In this document: one piece after another, positions 18,700 to 27,591 of the stretch
Position numbering within the stretch: position 1 is the stretch's first letter
Layout of the letters: every line of letters begins with the position of its first letter
Origin: Terriglobia bacterium
GTDB taxonomy: Bacteria > Acidobacteriota > Terriglobia > Terriglobales > Acidobacteriaceae
Direction of reading: 5' to 3'
DNA length: 64,000 nucleotides
NCBI GenBank assembly: GCA_020073645.1
Contig: JAIQET010000018.1
Coordinates: forward strand, 28,813-92,812
Notes under the pieces: generated by a model
Databases searched by the model: none
What the model was told of the DNA's origin: nothing
The model's input: only the letters and a program-made list of their open reading frames with translations
Program-made: the position numbers and the translations under genes

Positions 18700-20262
18700 A
18701 TGCAACTCAATGAGAGAGTTTTCAGCTTTACCGGTGCAGCGGTGCTGCTATTCGGGATAGCTGCGCATGCCCAGATGATAGACAACACCCAGGCGCCGAA
18801 CACGGCGAAAGCTGGCATCAACAAGTCGCTGCTGGATGAAATCGGCGCAGGACGCGGGGATGTGCTGACCCCGAACTCGTCGGTGTACATCATCAACCGC
18901 GACCCGTTCCGGTCTATCCGGCGGGGGCGCCAGCTTTTCCAGCGCAAGTTCACGCACCTGCAAGGGCAGGGGCCAAACGAGAAGGATGGGGTGGGCGACA
19001 TTAACACTGACATCGCTATTGGCGCCGGGCTGTCGGATAGCTGTGCCCTGTGTCACGGACGTCCGCGGGGATCGGCGGGAGCGGGTGGCAACGTGGTCAC
19101 CCGCCCGGACAGCCGGGATGCCGGTCATCTGTTCGGCCTGGGGTTGAAAGAGATGCTGGGGGACGAGATCACCACCGACTTGCGCGCGACCCGCGACCTG
19201 GCGATTGCCAAGGCGCAGCAGAGCAAGCACTCGGTAACCATGAAGCTGGCGAGCAAGGGAATCAACTACGGGAGCATTACCGCCAACCCGGATGGCTCGC
19301 TGGATACTTCTGCGGTGGCCGGGGTTGACACCGATCTGCGAGTCAAGCCCTTCTTCGCGGAGGGTTCAACCATCTCGATGCGGGAGTTCATCGTGGGCGC
19401 GCTGCATGGAGAAATGGGGATGGAGGACTCGTCCGACCCCGATCTGCTGGCGGCCAGCGCCGGCGGGCGGGTGGTGACCCCCTCGGGCATGGTGCTGGAT
19501 GGCTCCAAGGACAAGATCAGTCCGCCCCCGCCGCCGGATGATGAGAACGGAAACGAAGTGGATCCGGCGATCGTGGACCATCTCGAGTTCTACCTGCTGA
19601 ACTACTTCAAACCGGGACACTACATCCAGAACAACTCCACGGACCGCGGGCGGGCGGTGTTCAACAAAACCGGGTGCTCTGCATGCCATATCGCTGACCT
19701 GACCATCAACCACGACCGCCGGGTGGCTGATGTGGAGACGGTCTACGATCCAGTGAACGGCGTATTCAACAGCATGTTCGCAACCGCGGGCACGCTCTAT
19801 TACACGAAAGATGACGGCAGCGGATTGCCGGTGCTGAAGCTGCCCTTGGACAATTCGTTTGTGGTGAAAGACATTTTCACCGACTTCAAGCGACACGATC
19901 TGGGCACGAACTTCTACGAGCGCAATTGGGATGGAACGTTGCAGACCATGTTCCTGACGCGGCCCCTCTGGGGTGTTGGTAGTACGGGCCCCTATGGCCA
20001 CGATGGGCGTAGCATTTCGCTCAATGACGTGATTCTGCGCCATGGCGGGGAAGCGCTGACAGCGCGTAATGCTTTCGCTGCGCTCAAAGCCAACGATCAG
20101 AACGCGCTGCTGACGTTTCTGAATTCGCTGGTACTCTTCCCACCGGACGATACCGCATCGAATCTCGACCCGGCGGATCCAACTAAAGCCAACTTCCCGC
20201 AGTTCGGACATGGCAGTATCAAGTTGACGGTGCTGTTCAACGATCCGACCGATCCGGAGTAG
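18700..20262 (+). CDS. Secreted di-haem c-type oxidoreductase (thiol oxidoreductase / DHOR-like)
   Basis: About 520 residues with a signal peptide ending GIAAHAQ. Two haem c sites are visible: CALCH near residue 115 and CSACH near 330. Distal methionines are plausible but not assigned. It resembles the di-haem oxidoredutase family, related to MauG/cytochrome c peroxidases; a conserved DGRS..GPYGHDGRS segment occurs near the C-terminus. The chosen ATG at 18700 has AAGGAG 6 nt upstream; earlier ATGs at 18685 and 18694 are less well placed. It stands alone and probably acts in the periplasm. The electron partner is unknown. Confidence 0.85.
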   Translation: MQLNERVFSFTGAAVLLFGIAAHAQMIDNTQAPNTAKAGINKSLLDEIGAGRGDVLTPNSSVYIINRDPFRSIRRGRQLFQRKFTHLQGQGPNEKDGVGDINTDIAIGAGLSDSCALCHGRPRGSAGAGGNVVTRPDSRDAGHLFGLGLKEMLGDEITTDLRATRDLAIAKAQQSKHSVTMKLASKGINYGSITANPDGSLDTSAVAGVDTDLRVKPFFAEGSTISMREFIVGALHGEMGMEDSSDPDLLAASAGGRVVTPSGMVLDGSKDKISPPPPPDDENGNEVDPAIVDHLEFYLLNYFKPGHYIQNNSTDRGRAVFNKTGCSACHIADLTINHDRRVADVETVYDPVNGVFNSMFATAGTLYYTKDDGSGLPVLKLPLDNSFVVKDIFTDFKRHDLGTNFYERNWDGTLQTMFLTRPLWGVGSTGPYGHDGRSISLNDVILRHGGEALTARNAFAALKANDQNALLTFLNSLVLFPPDDTASNLDPADPTKANFPQFGHGSIKLTVLFNDPTDPE

Positions 20263-20272
20263 AACGATAGCG

Positions 20273-20312
20273 GGGGCGGCCGCCGCCGAGCCAGAGTGGT
20301 GGCGGCCGCCCC
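20273..20312. terminator. GC-rich hairpin between convergent genes
   Basis: A perfect 12-bp stem GGGGCGGCCGCC / GGCGGCCGCCCC (20273-20284 with 20301-20312) encloses a 16-nt loop. It lies between the stops of the di-haem gene and the wHTH-TPR gene and could serve both strands. It lacks a T tract, so it is not a canonical intrinsic terminator. Confidence 0.55.
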
Positions 20313-20319
20313 AGCGCGT

Positions 20320-22350
20320 CTAGGTCGGCGGCGTTTTTGCTGATGAGCTCTGCGAATAGCCTATCCTCTTCACCAACTCCTGGAACCGCGGGTCGGACCG
20401 CAGAGGATCCAGTTCAGGATCGATGAGCAGCCACAGCAGCTCAGTATCCCGGTTCTCGTAAGACTTGTTCAACGCCGCCAGGGCGGTCTCACGATCTCCC
20501 AAGTCCGCATAATCTCGGGCAAGGTAAAGCCAAGGCCGCCCAATATGCTCATGGATCTTAACGCACTGCCGCAAATAGGCTGTCCTCCCGCCGGTTGAGT
20601 AGGCAGCCGAGAGTTGATCCACCAGCGCGATCAAATCGCCTTTCGTGTCCCATAGCTGGACTGCCGTCCGCATTGGAGGAATGGACTCCATAAACTTGCC
20701 TTGGCGGCGATACGTCCAATGTATGGCGTCAAACGGTGGCGAAAATTTCGGGTCGATCTTCAGGGCCTCGTGGTACTGGTCGAGAGCCCGGTCATACTGG
20801 CGTGCCTGTTGTAAGGTATTGCCAAACTGCAAATGGATGACGGCCGAGAGCGGATCGAGTGCCACGGCCGTCTGCAGCTCGCGGATCGCCTCCTGGTGTC
20901 GCGCCATGAGCGAAAGAAATTCCCCATACCACTGGTGCCCTGTGGAGTAGTTAGGATCAAGATCAAGGGTCCTCTTGAATTCCTTCTCCGCCCCGGCAAA
21001 GTCCCAGTCCTGATAGAGCCGGACTTCCGCGATCGAGAGATGCGCTTCCGCCAGTGAATCATCCAGGGTCACGGCTTTGGCGGCTGCGTCCCGCGCTTTC
21101 GGGAATGCCTCGGCTTGCGAAACCGTGGTCAACAAGGGGAGCACGATGTAACACTGCGCCAGACCGGCATAGCCGCGTGCATCGTTTGGATCCTCCTGGA
21201 TGGCTCGGTTGAAATACTCAATCGCGGTAGTCAGGCTTTCGTTCGTGCGCATGGCCCAATAGTGACGGCCTTGCAGATAGTCCTCAAAAGCCTGCGGATT
21301 CAGCGTGCGGTTGTGGGCAAGATTCTCCTGCTGCTGCGGTGTCAGTCGGAGCTCGATTTGCCGGGCGATGTCCTGGGCCAGCTCTGCTTCGAGGAGAAGA
21401 ACGTCGCTCAATTGCCGATCATAGGTTTCAGCCCACAGGTGCTCATCCGTCGATGCCTCGATCAATTGCACGCGCACTCGGATCCGGTCACCGGAGCGCT
21501 CCACCGAGCCTTCCAATACGGCCCCAACGTGCAGCTCGCGGGCAATTTCTGGGATCGTCTTGCGCGTCCCTTTGTATTGCATTGCAGAAGTGCGCGAGAT
21601 CACCCTTGGCCCGGCCAGCTTTGCCAGGTCCGTGATGATCTCATCGGTCATCCCGTCGGCAAAATACTCCTGGGCTGAGTCGGCGGAGACGTTCAGCAAG
21701 GGCAACACGGCGATTGCTTGAATGGAGCCGGGTCGCGCCGCTGAGGCCGCGGACTTGAACCGCATTCTGATCGCGATGCCCGTGGTTAGCAGGACCAGTG
21801 CCAGGGCTACCCATGCAAGAAGACCGAACCGATGGTGAGAAACCGGTACAGCATCGGTGGGTGGGAATCCAGGTTGCGAGGTTACGCCTGATGTCGCGAC
21901 CGCCGAAACCGTGGAATCGGAGGATTCTTCGCTTGCGGGAGTCGCGACAGTTTGTTCCACAGTAGACGCTGTGGAGACCTTTGAAAGCGATACCGGAGCC
22001 ACGAATCGGTAGCCGATGCGCGGCACGGTTTCCACAAAGCGAGGGTTGTCCGCCAGGTCACCCAAGGCCGCGCGCAGTTTCTTGATGGCAGTGTTTAATC
22101 CGTCATCGAACTCAACGAACGTGTTGCCGGGCCAGAGTCTTTCTTTCAGCTCTTCCCGGGTGACGACCACGCCTGGTCGCTCCACTAGCAGTGCAAGGAG
22201 TTGGAAAGGCTGGTCTTGCAGCCGGATTCGAAACCCGCTCTTGGTCAGTTGGCGGTTATCAAGATCGGCTTCGAAGATCCCGAAGCGCGCAATCCGGCGC
22301 TGCGTAGTCGGTTCCAGCACTCGACACCTGCTTTTGACGGCCGTCATCAT
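20320..22350 (-). CDS. Winged-helix (OmpR/CadC-type) membrane regulator with TPR domain
   Basis: 676 residues. An OmpR-type DNA-binding domain is at about 18-112 (FGIFEADLDNRQLTKSG, REELKERLWPGNTFVEFDDGLNTAIKKLRAAL, PRFVETVPRIGYRF). One membrane helix follows at about 175-195 (LLAWVALALVLLTTGIAI). The C-terminal part has a conserved IAVLPLLN..YFADGMTDEI segment and TPRs (YAGLAQCYIVLP, QYDRALDQYHEALKIDP). This is the CadC-like layout expanded in Acidobacteriota: cytoplasmic DNA binding, periplasmic sensing. It is divergent from the GloVer protein gene, 169 nt away, a candidate target. The start is uncertain; a GTG about 27 nt inside is an alternative. Confidence 0.9.
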   Translation of the reverse strand: MMTAVKSRCRVLEPTTQRRIARFGIFEADLDNRQLTKSGFRIRLQDQPFQLLALLVERPGVVVTREELKERLWPGNTFVEFDDGLNTAIKKLRAALGDLADNPRFVETVPRIGYRFVAPVSLSKVSTASTVEQTVATPASEESSDSTVSAVATSGVTSQPGFPPTDAVPVSHHRFGLLAWVALALVLLTTGIAIRMRFKSAASAARPGSIQAIAVLPLLNVSADSAQEYFADGMTDEIITDLAKLAGPRVISRTSAMQYKGTRKTIPEIARELHVGAVLEGSVERSGDRIRVRVQLIEASTDEHLWAETYDRQLSDVLLLEAELAQDIARQIELRLTPQQQENLAHNRTLNPQAFEDYLQGRHYWAMRTNESLTTAIEYFNRAIQEDPNDARGYAGLAQCYIVLPLLTTVSQAEAFPKARDAAAKAVTLDDSLAEAHLSIAEVRLYQDWDFAGAEKEFKRTLDLDPNYSTGHQWYGEFLSLMARHQEAIRELQTAVALDPLSAVIHLQFGNTLQQARQYDRALDQYHEALKIDPKFSPPFDAIHWTYRRQGKFMESIPPMRTAVQLWDTKGDLIALVDQLSAAYSTGGRTAYLRQCVKIHEHIGRPWLYLARDYADLGDRETALAALNKSYENRDTELLWLLIDPELDPLRSDPRFQELVKRIGYSQSSSAKTPPT

Positions 22351-22519
22351 ATCACGATCTAGTTCAGGAGGAAGAATAAGTCATTTATTAACAATGTGTT
22401 ACGTGTTCAGTTAAAAGTCCTGGATAGATCCTTTGACGGGGGAGTGCGCTTCGGCCAGATTGCCAACTGCGTTCTAGAGGGATGGCCCGAAGCGGGATGA
22501 CCACGATGGAGGAATTTCG

Positions 22520-24157
22520 ATGAGCAACAAGATTCTGGGGTTCACGGGCAAGAAGGCTGGCTTTGCGCTCTGCATGACGTTATTGGCTTGTGCCCAGTGG
22601 GCCCATGCGCAGGCGGCAGACCAGAAGGCTCGTGCCCACACTGACACCACGACCACAAATGTAATCTACCGCTTCCAATTCGACGCACTGGTGCCGAGCG
22701 GGTACTCCCACGGCGAACTTCTTTACGACGAACTGGTCCAAGGCGCGGACGGCAATTTCTATGGGACTACCGTCCTCGGCGGTTCCGGCACCTGCCTGGG
22801 ACCGTTCGGCGTGCAGGGCTGCGGCACCGTGTTCAAGATAACGCCCTCCGGGACACAGACGGTTCTGTTTAACTTCCCGTACGACCCGAATACCAATACC
22901 GCAGTCGATGGCATCTATCCCTACGGGGGCCTGGTGCAGGGCAGGGACGGGAATTTTTATGGCACCACGAGTGGCGGCGGCAATGCCGGCGGCGTCTGCA
23001 ACGGAACCTTGGGTTGCGGCGTGATCTTCAAGATCACACCGACCGGAACGTTCACCGTGCTGCACACCTTCAATGGCGCTTTCGCCACCCCAGCCGAGGG
23101 AGGGGTCCCTACGGGCAGGCTGATTCTGGGCAACGACGGAAACTTCTACGGAACGACTAATGAGGGTGGCTTGACGGCCGACCTAGTCGCCAACCAGGGA
23201 ACCATCTTCAGGATTTCACCCAACGGGGCGTTCACTACGCTGCTCTCTTTTGAGGGTGATTTCAACGGCTTCACTGACCCGTCCCACCCCTACGCCGGAC
23301 TGATCCAGGGCAGAGATGGGAAGTTCTACGGCACGACCGAATTTGGCGGTACGTCCGGTGTGGGCACCATTTTCAGCTTCTCCGTGTCGGCGGGCCTGAA
23401 GGTCCTGCACTCGTTCCCGGAGCAGGCTGGCCAAGTATTCCCCGACGGGGAGTTGCCGCTGGCGGCATTGGTGCAAGCGAGCGATGGAAAGTTGTACGGC
23501 ACAACGTCCGATGGCGGTGCTCTCAGCACGTTTTTCCAGCGTGGCACGCTGTTCCGGATCACAACCCAAGGAGCCTTTACCAAGCTCTGGGACTTCAACT
23601 CGACCGGAACTCCCCTGAATGGTTTTATCCCCTACGGGGGGTTGATCCAGGCGAGCGACGGAAACCTTTACGGTACGACGCAAGCGGGCGGCGGCACGGC
23701 CAACAGCGGCACGGTTTATGAGCTTACGTTGGGCGGAGTGCTCTCGCAGGTTATGAGCTTCGATTCCACAACCAGCGGAGCCCTTCCCCAAAGCGTGCCT
23801 TTACAGGCGGCGGATGGAACTCTGTACATCACCAACAGTGTGGACGGCGGGACCAACCTGAGCCAGAACGACCAGGGCACCATCGTGCAGATTGTCAGTG
23901 GTCTTCCGGCACCCAAGCCGGTGGTGCTCAAGTTCTCTCCGGCGAGCGGAATGGTGGGCCAAAAGGTGACCATCGGCGGCAGCAGTTTTGTTGGCACTAC
24001 CTCAGTCACATTCAACGGGACGGCAGCGACCTTCAAAGTGAAGTCGACCAACACGGTGAGCGCCACGGTGCCCAGCGGCGCAACGAGTGGACCAATCACC
24101 GTAACCAATGCGGGCGGATCCACGACTAGCGCGCAGAGCTTCACAGTTGTGCCTTAG
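22520..24157 (+). CDS. GloVer-type tandem-repeat secreted protein with C-terminal IPT/TIG domain
   Basis: 545 residues. A signal peptide (..LLACAQWAHAQA) is followed by about eight imperfect repeats of GxLxQGxDGNFYGTTxxGG....GTIFxI, the 'choice-of-anchor tandem repeat GloVer' pattern that probably forms a beta-propeller. From about 460 to the end there is an IPT/TIG immunoglobulin-like domain (PASGMVGQKVTIGGSSF, ..VSATVPSGATSGPITVTN). Likely cell-surface or extracellular; function unknown. The start is supported by GGAGG 7 nt upstream. A paralogue lacking the TIG domain lies at 57506. Confidence 0.88.
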   Translation: MSNKILGFTGKKAGFALCMTLLACAQWAHAQAADQKARAHTDTTTTNVIYRFQFDALVPSGYSHGELLYDELVQGADGNFYGTTVLGGSGTCLGPFGVQGCGTVFKITPSGTQTVLFNFPYDPNTNTAVDGIYPYGGLVQGRDGNFYGTTSGGGNAGGVCNGTLGCGVIFKITPTGTFTVLHTFNGAFATPAEGGVPTGRLILGNDGNFYGTTNEGGLTADLVANQGTIFRISPNGAFTTLLSFEGDFNGFTDPSHPYAGLIQGRDGKFYGTTEFGGTSGVGTIFSFSVSAGLKVLHSFPEQAGQVFPDGELPLAALVQASDGKLYGTTSDGGALSTFFQRGTLFRITTQGAFTKLWDFNSTGTPLNGFIPYGGLIQASDGNLYGTTQAGGGTANSGTVYELTLGGVLSQVMSFDSTTSGALPQSVPLQAADGTLYITNSVDGGTNLSQNDQGTIVQIVSGLPAPKPVVLKFSPASGMVGQKVTIGGSSFVGTTSVTFNGTAATFKVKSTNTVSATVPSGATSGPITVTNAGGSTTSAQSFTVVP

Positions 24158-24179
24158 GCGGGGACCTCTACATTAACTA

Positions 24180-24212
24180 CGGCCGCCGGCGGGCGAGGCT
24201 TGCCGGCGGCCG
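24180..24212 (+). terminator. Hairpin downstream of the GloVer gene
   Basis: An 11-bp perfect stem CGGCCGCCGGC / GCCGGCGGCCG (24180-24190, 24202-24212) with an 11-nt loop, followed by TCCACTTTCC. It begins 22 nt after the stop codon. The T tract is poor, so Rho-independent action is plausible rather than certain. Confidence 0.55.
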
Positions 24213-24329
24213 TCCACTTTCCGCACATCGAAAAATGAGTTCTTGCAAGCAGACCCTCGGCAGATAACCTCTCCGGCCACGTGCGAATCGAACTATAATA
24301 GGAAGCGGTCTTCCGGGGTGGTGTGGGTG

Positions 24330-25385
24330 ATGAGACCTCGTGTTGCGTTCCTGTTGGTGGCCGGCAGCTCCCTCCTCTTTGCTGTTCTCAGCTTTGCGCA
24401 GGATCAGGCGGTAAGCTCCGTTGGTGAGCCCTCGCATCCAGTCAGGAGCTATCATGACGGGAGCATCCGTGACATTAACGCGGTTGGCAACCGGAACGTG
24501 GGCTGCGGACGCGGTCTGGGCAACTGGTACAGCCTGGAAAAGCAGATCGAGATGGGCAAGGCCTATGCCCAGCAGGTGGAAGCCAGCAGCAAACTGGTCC
24601 CCGATCCAGTAGTCACCGAGTACATCAACCGCCTGGGGCAAAACCTTGTCAGGAACTCCGATTCCCTGGTGCCGTTCACGATCAAAGTCGTCGACTCCGA
24701 CGACATCAACGCATTTGCCCTGCCGGGTGGCTTCTTCTTCGTGGATTCTGGCTTGATCCTGGCCGCGGACAACGAAGCGGAGCTCGCCGGGGTGATGGCG
24801 CATGAGATCGCGCACGTCGCCGCCTGCCACTATGCCCGCGAGAGCACGCGCAGCCAGCTCATGAACCTGGCGTCCATCCCCTTGATTTTTGTTGGCGGCG
24901 GTATCGGATACGCAGCGCAGAACCTCGCCGGCCTGGCGCTTCCGGTGACCTTCTTCAAGTTTTCGCGGGGGTTTGAGTCCGAGGCTGATTATCTGGGTGT
25001 GCAGTACCTGTACAAATCGGGGTACGATCCCCAAGCCTTCACTGCGTTCTTCGAGAAGGTGAAGAACCTGGAGAAGCAGAAGCCGGGGATCATCGCCAAG
25101 GCGTTCGACACCCATCCGCAAACGCCGGACCGCATCGAGAAATCCCAGAAGGAGATCAACACGCTGCTGCCGGCCCGGGACGAGTACAAGGTGGATACTT
25201 CGGAGTTCGAGGACGTGAAGGCCCGGCTGGCGGCGCTGGAAAACCGGCACAAGATCAATCTCGGACACGAAGACCGGCCGACCTTGCGGCGGCGGTCCAA
25301 TTCCAACCCGGACGATACGGGTAACAACAAAGACGATAATGACCGTCCGACGCTGAAGCGGCGCGACGGTAGTGCACCCGACTAG
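24330..25385 (+). CDS. M48-family metalloprotease (BepA/Oma1-like), secreted
   Basis: About 351 residues from ATG 24330, with a clear signal peptide (RVAFLLVAGSSLLFAVLSFAQ); an upstream TTG at 24243 would bury it. The zinc motif HEIAH is at about 158-162, with the third ligand in FESEADYLG. It is preceded by FALPGGFFFVDSGLI, characteristic of M48 proteases. A basic, Pro/Asp-rich tail follows the catalytic domain. Expected role is periplasmic quality control of outer-membrane proteins, inferred from BepA-like homologues. The 3' end overlaps the convergent small membrane gene by 4 nt. Confidence 0.92.
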   Translation: MRPRVAFLLVAGSSLLFAVLSFAQDQAVSSVGEPSHPVRSYHDGSIRDINAVGNRNVGCGRGLGNWYSLEKQIEMGKAYAQQVEASSKLVPDPVVTEYINRLGQNLVRNSDSLVPFTIKVVDSDDINAFALPGGFFFVDSGLILAADNEAELAGVMAHEIAHVAACHYARESTRSQLMNLASIPLIFVGGGIGYAAQNLAGLALPVTFFKFSRGFESEADYLGVQYLYKSGYDPQAFTAFFEKVKNLEKQKPGIIAKAFDTHPQTPDRIEKSQKEINTLLPARDEYKVDTSEFEDVKARLAALENRHKINLGHEDRPTLRRRSNSNPDDTGNNKDDNDRPTLKRRDGSAPD

Positions 25386-25663
25386 TCTGCCGCCAGAGTT
25401 CCCTTGCCAGTGTCCCGACGGGCTTGTGCGCTCGCGCGGACCCACGAAGTCACCGCGATCGCAATCCAGACTACATTGACAAAGGTAGACGGGTAGGCGC
25501 GGTAGTGGAAAGTGTTCAAGATCAACAGCAGACTGCCCAAGGCGTTGAGAAGTTGATACGGGCGCGAGTCCGGACGCAGTTTCTTGAAGGAAACCGCAGC
25601 GTACGCCAGCAGCAGCGCGAAAGCCCCGATCCAGCCTGCCAAGTCAGCCATGCCTTGTGTCAA
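25382..25663 (-). CDS. Small membrane protein, CBU_0592 family
   Basis: 93 residues with three hydrophobic segments (LAGWIGAFALLLAYAAVSF, LLNALGSLLLILNTFHYRA, STFVNVVWIAIAVTSW), the pattern of the uncharacterised CBU_0592 family. The ORF begins at TTG 25663, preceded by GAGGA at a good distance; an ATG at 25651 is the alternative but has no ribosome site. It is the last gene of the minus-strand run that begins with the binding protein at 27516. Confidence 0.75.
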   Translation of the reverse strand: MTQGMADLAGWIGAFALLLAYAAVSFKKLRPDSRPYQLLNALGSLLLILNTFHYRAYPSTFVNVVWIAIAVTSWVRASAQARRDTGKGTLAAD

Positions 25664-25692
25664 TGAATTGTCCTCTTAGAGAGCAACGCGAG

Positions 25693-26088
25693 TTAGACGA
25701 CCTTTCCTTTCGCCAGATCGCGCACCAGTTCCAGGTCAGCCTCCAGAAAATCGTAGGAGGATAACTCCGAGCGCTTGGCCCAGCGTATGTCGCGAAAAAT
25801 CCGGTTCTCGATTTCGCCCTGGTATTGGTGCACCACGTAGAAGCGTAACTCCACCGCGCTGCCCTTCTTATACTCATGGAGGATACGGGCGACCTCTTCG
25901 CCAATGTGGGCGTCGATGCCGAGTTCCTCGTCCAGTTCGCGCCGCAGGGCGTCGCGGGGTTGCTCGCCTGCTTCAATTTTGCCGCCAGGGAATTCCCACT
26001 TGAGAGGCATGGTCTGATGGCGGGTGCGCTGGCACACCAGGACTTTGCCATCCTTCATGATCAACGCTGCGACCACCCGCTTCATCAT
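25693..26088 (-). CDS. NUDIX hydrolase, MutT-like
   Basis: 131 residues. The NUDIX box is intact (GGKIEAGEQPRDALRRELDE, then ELGID; about 35-59). WEFPGGK and the N-terminal VVAALIMKDGKVLVCQR are typical of MutT/8-oxo-dGTP diphosphatases, and the C-terminal RWAKRSELSSYDFLEAD also fits. Likely role: sanitising oxidised nucleotides or a related nucleoside diphosphate-X. ATG 26088 is chosen because homology begins there; the frame is open further upstream without family similarity. It lies 79 nt downstream of the GAF gene. Confidence 0.9.
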   Translation of the reverse strand: MMKRVVAALIMKDGKVLVCQRTRHQTMPLKWEFPGGKIEAGEQPRDALRRELDEELGIDAHIGEEVARILHEYKKGSAVELRFYVVHQYQGEIENRIFRDIRWAKRSELSSYDFLEADLELVRDLAKGKVV

Positions 26089-26167
26089 GGACGTGTTCCG
26101 GCGGAAACAGCCGAATGCCGCCATCCGCGCCCGCTTTCCAGCGCACCGAGCTTGCCTTCTTCGATCC

Positions 26168-26677
26168 TCATGATCGGGAGGTTTCCAGGTGTTTGCCCAC
26201 CAGCGAGGCGCAGTACTCGACCAGTTCGCGGTCTGCGGCGGTGAAGGCCGAAGGGAAGTGGCTGTCGATGTCCAGTTCGCCGACCACCTTCCCGCGAACG
26301 AACACCGGCACCACGATTTCGGACTTGGTTTCAACCGAGCAAGCCAGATAACGGGAATCCTTGCTTACGTCGTCCACCACGACGGTCTTTCCGGTGGAAG
26401 CGGCGGCGCCGCAGATTCCCTGGTTGAGCGGGATACGGGTGTGGGGTGTCATGGCGCCCTGAAACGGGCCCAGCAGCAGGACGGGCGGCTGGCCGGCGGG
26501 GGGCGCCTGCTCCAGCATGTAAAAGCCGACCCAGTTGTACTTGAGCATGCGCTCGTGCAGCAGTTTCGCCACCTCGGACATGAGATGGTGGGACGAGGTC
26601 GCCGCGAGGGCCACCCGGTGCAGGTCTTTCTTGATGTCTTCGGTTTTGGAAGCAGTGGGCATAGTGGTTTTGGTCAT
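26168..26677 (-). CDS. GAF-domain protein resembling free methionine-R-sulfoxide reductase
   Basis: 169 residues forming one GAF domain. ICGAAAS, RYLAC and SEIVVPVFVRGKVVGELDIDS align with the fRMsr family (YebR/MsrC), which reduces free Met-R-sulfoxide. Of the three fRMsr cysteines, two are present (Cys89 in GICGAA, Cys113 in YLACS); the first is a Thr (MTPHTRIPL). It might therefore be a reductase with a simplified relay or a ligand-binding GAF protein. The start overlaps the stop of the binding-protein gene (ATGA), so they are translationally coupled. Confidence 0.8.
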   Translation of the reverse strand: MTKTTMPTASKTEDIKKDLHRVALAATSSHHLMSEVAKLLHERMLKYNWVGFYMLEQAPPAGQPPVLLLGPFQGAMTPHTRIPLNQGICGAAASTGKTVVVDDVSKDSRYLACSVETKSEIVVPVFVRGKVVGELDIDSHFPSAFTAADRELVEYCASLVGKHLETSRS

Positions 26678-27516
26678 CGCAGCCGGTGCTCGCGCACCTG
26701 GCCTCGTGTGTCGGTCATACATCTTAGACCCAGCGGTTGTGGAAAACGCTGAGGATGAATGGCGGCTGCAAGCGCCCGCAGGCCCTGGATCAAGGTGGGC
26801 GCGGGAGTGTTCAGGAACTCGTCGCGAATGCAGTACACACGCCCTTCGCGGACGGCCCGCATTTCTCCCCAACCGCGATCGCGAACGACCTTCTCCAAGG
26901 GTACACGGTCGCCGGCGCCGCACCAGGCGGCGATCAACACTTGGGGATTTTCGGCCAGCACGGCTTGGGCATTGTGTTGTACACCCGGTTTTCCGATGAA
27001 GTCGCCACCCGCCGCATGTACCAGTTCCGCCACCCAGGGCTGTGATGCGATCAGCGGCTTGCCCCATTCTTCGCAGAAGACACGGGGGCGGGCGGCACCA
27101 TTGGTGCGTGCGCCGATGGCTTGGATTTGTGCCTGCATATCGGAGATCACCTGCGCGCCACGTTCGGCTGCGCCCACGATCCCGGCGATAGACGCAATGT
27201 CGGTGTAAATGTCAGCCAGGGTTCTAGGGGCGAGGCCGAGGAAGCGGGCACCGGCCTTGAGAATCTCGGCGACCGCTTTCTCCTGGTAGGGAACGGCGGC
27301 GATCACCAGATCTGGATGTGCGGCGACGATTTCATTGGCTTGGGCAGTCCAGGAATCGGCGAGGATGGTTCGGCTGCCGTCCGCCACCTGCGGGCAGGCA
27401 TCGGCACAATATTTTGTGCAGGCGACAATGCGGTCGAGCTCGCCGAGGGCCGCGAGAATGACGGTCGCGCTGGGCTGCAGGCAGACGACACGTTGGGGGG
27501 TGTGGTCGGAGGACAT
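26674..27516 (-). CDS. BtuF/FhuD-like helical-backbone binding protein without signal peptide
   Basis: 280 residues matching the periplasmic-binding-protein fold of cobalamin/iron-siderophore receptors (RVVCLQPSATVILAALGELDRIV, HPDLVIAAVPYQEKAVAEIL, NPQVLIAAWCGAGDR). The N-terminus has no signal peptide and no lipobox, and no ABC permease or ATPase is nearby. A cytoplasmic corrinoid- or metal-binding role is possible. It leads a minus-strand operon with the GAF/fRMsr-like, NUDIX and CBU_0592-like genes. It is cysteine-rich (CTKYCADACPQ), which is unusual for exported members. Confidence 0.82.
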   Translation of the reverse strand: MSSDHTPQRVVCLQPSATVILAALGELDRIVACTKYCADACPQVADGSRTILADSWTAQANEIVAAHPDLVIAAVPYQEKAVAEILKAGARFLGLAPRTLADIYTDIASIAGIVGAAERGAQVISDMQAQIQAIGARTNGAARPRVFCEEWGKPLIASQPWVAELVHAAGGDFIGKPGVQHNAQAVLAENPQVLIAAWCGAGDRVPLEKVVRDRGWGEMRAVREGRVYCIRDEFLNTPAPTLIQGLRALAAAIHPQRFPQPLGLRCMTDTRGQVREHRLR

Positions 27517-27591
27517 TGGTTGGTTTCCATGTTACCGCATGCAGGCGGGGCGCCCGCGCCACACAAGCAGAGCACGTTACAATCTGGTTGC

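Noticed and set aside
27121..27591. Long N-terminal extension upstream of the IscU-like gene
   Set aside because: Antisense to the BtuF-like gene; IscU homology starts exactly at ATG 27592.
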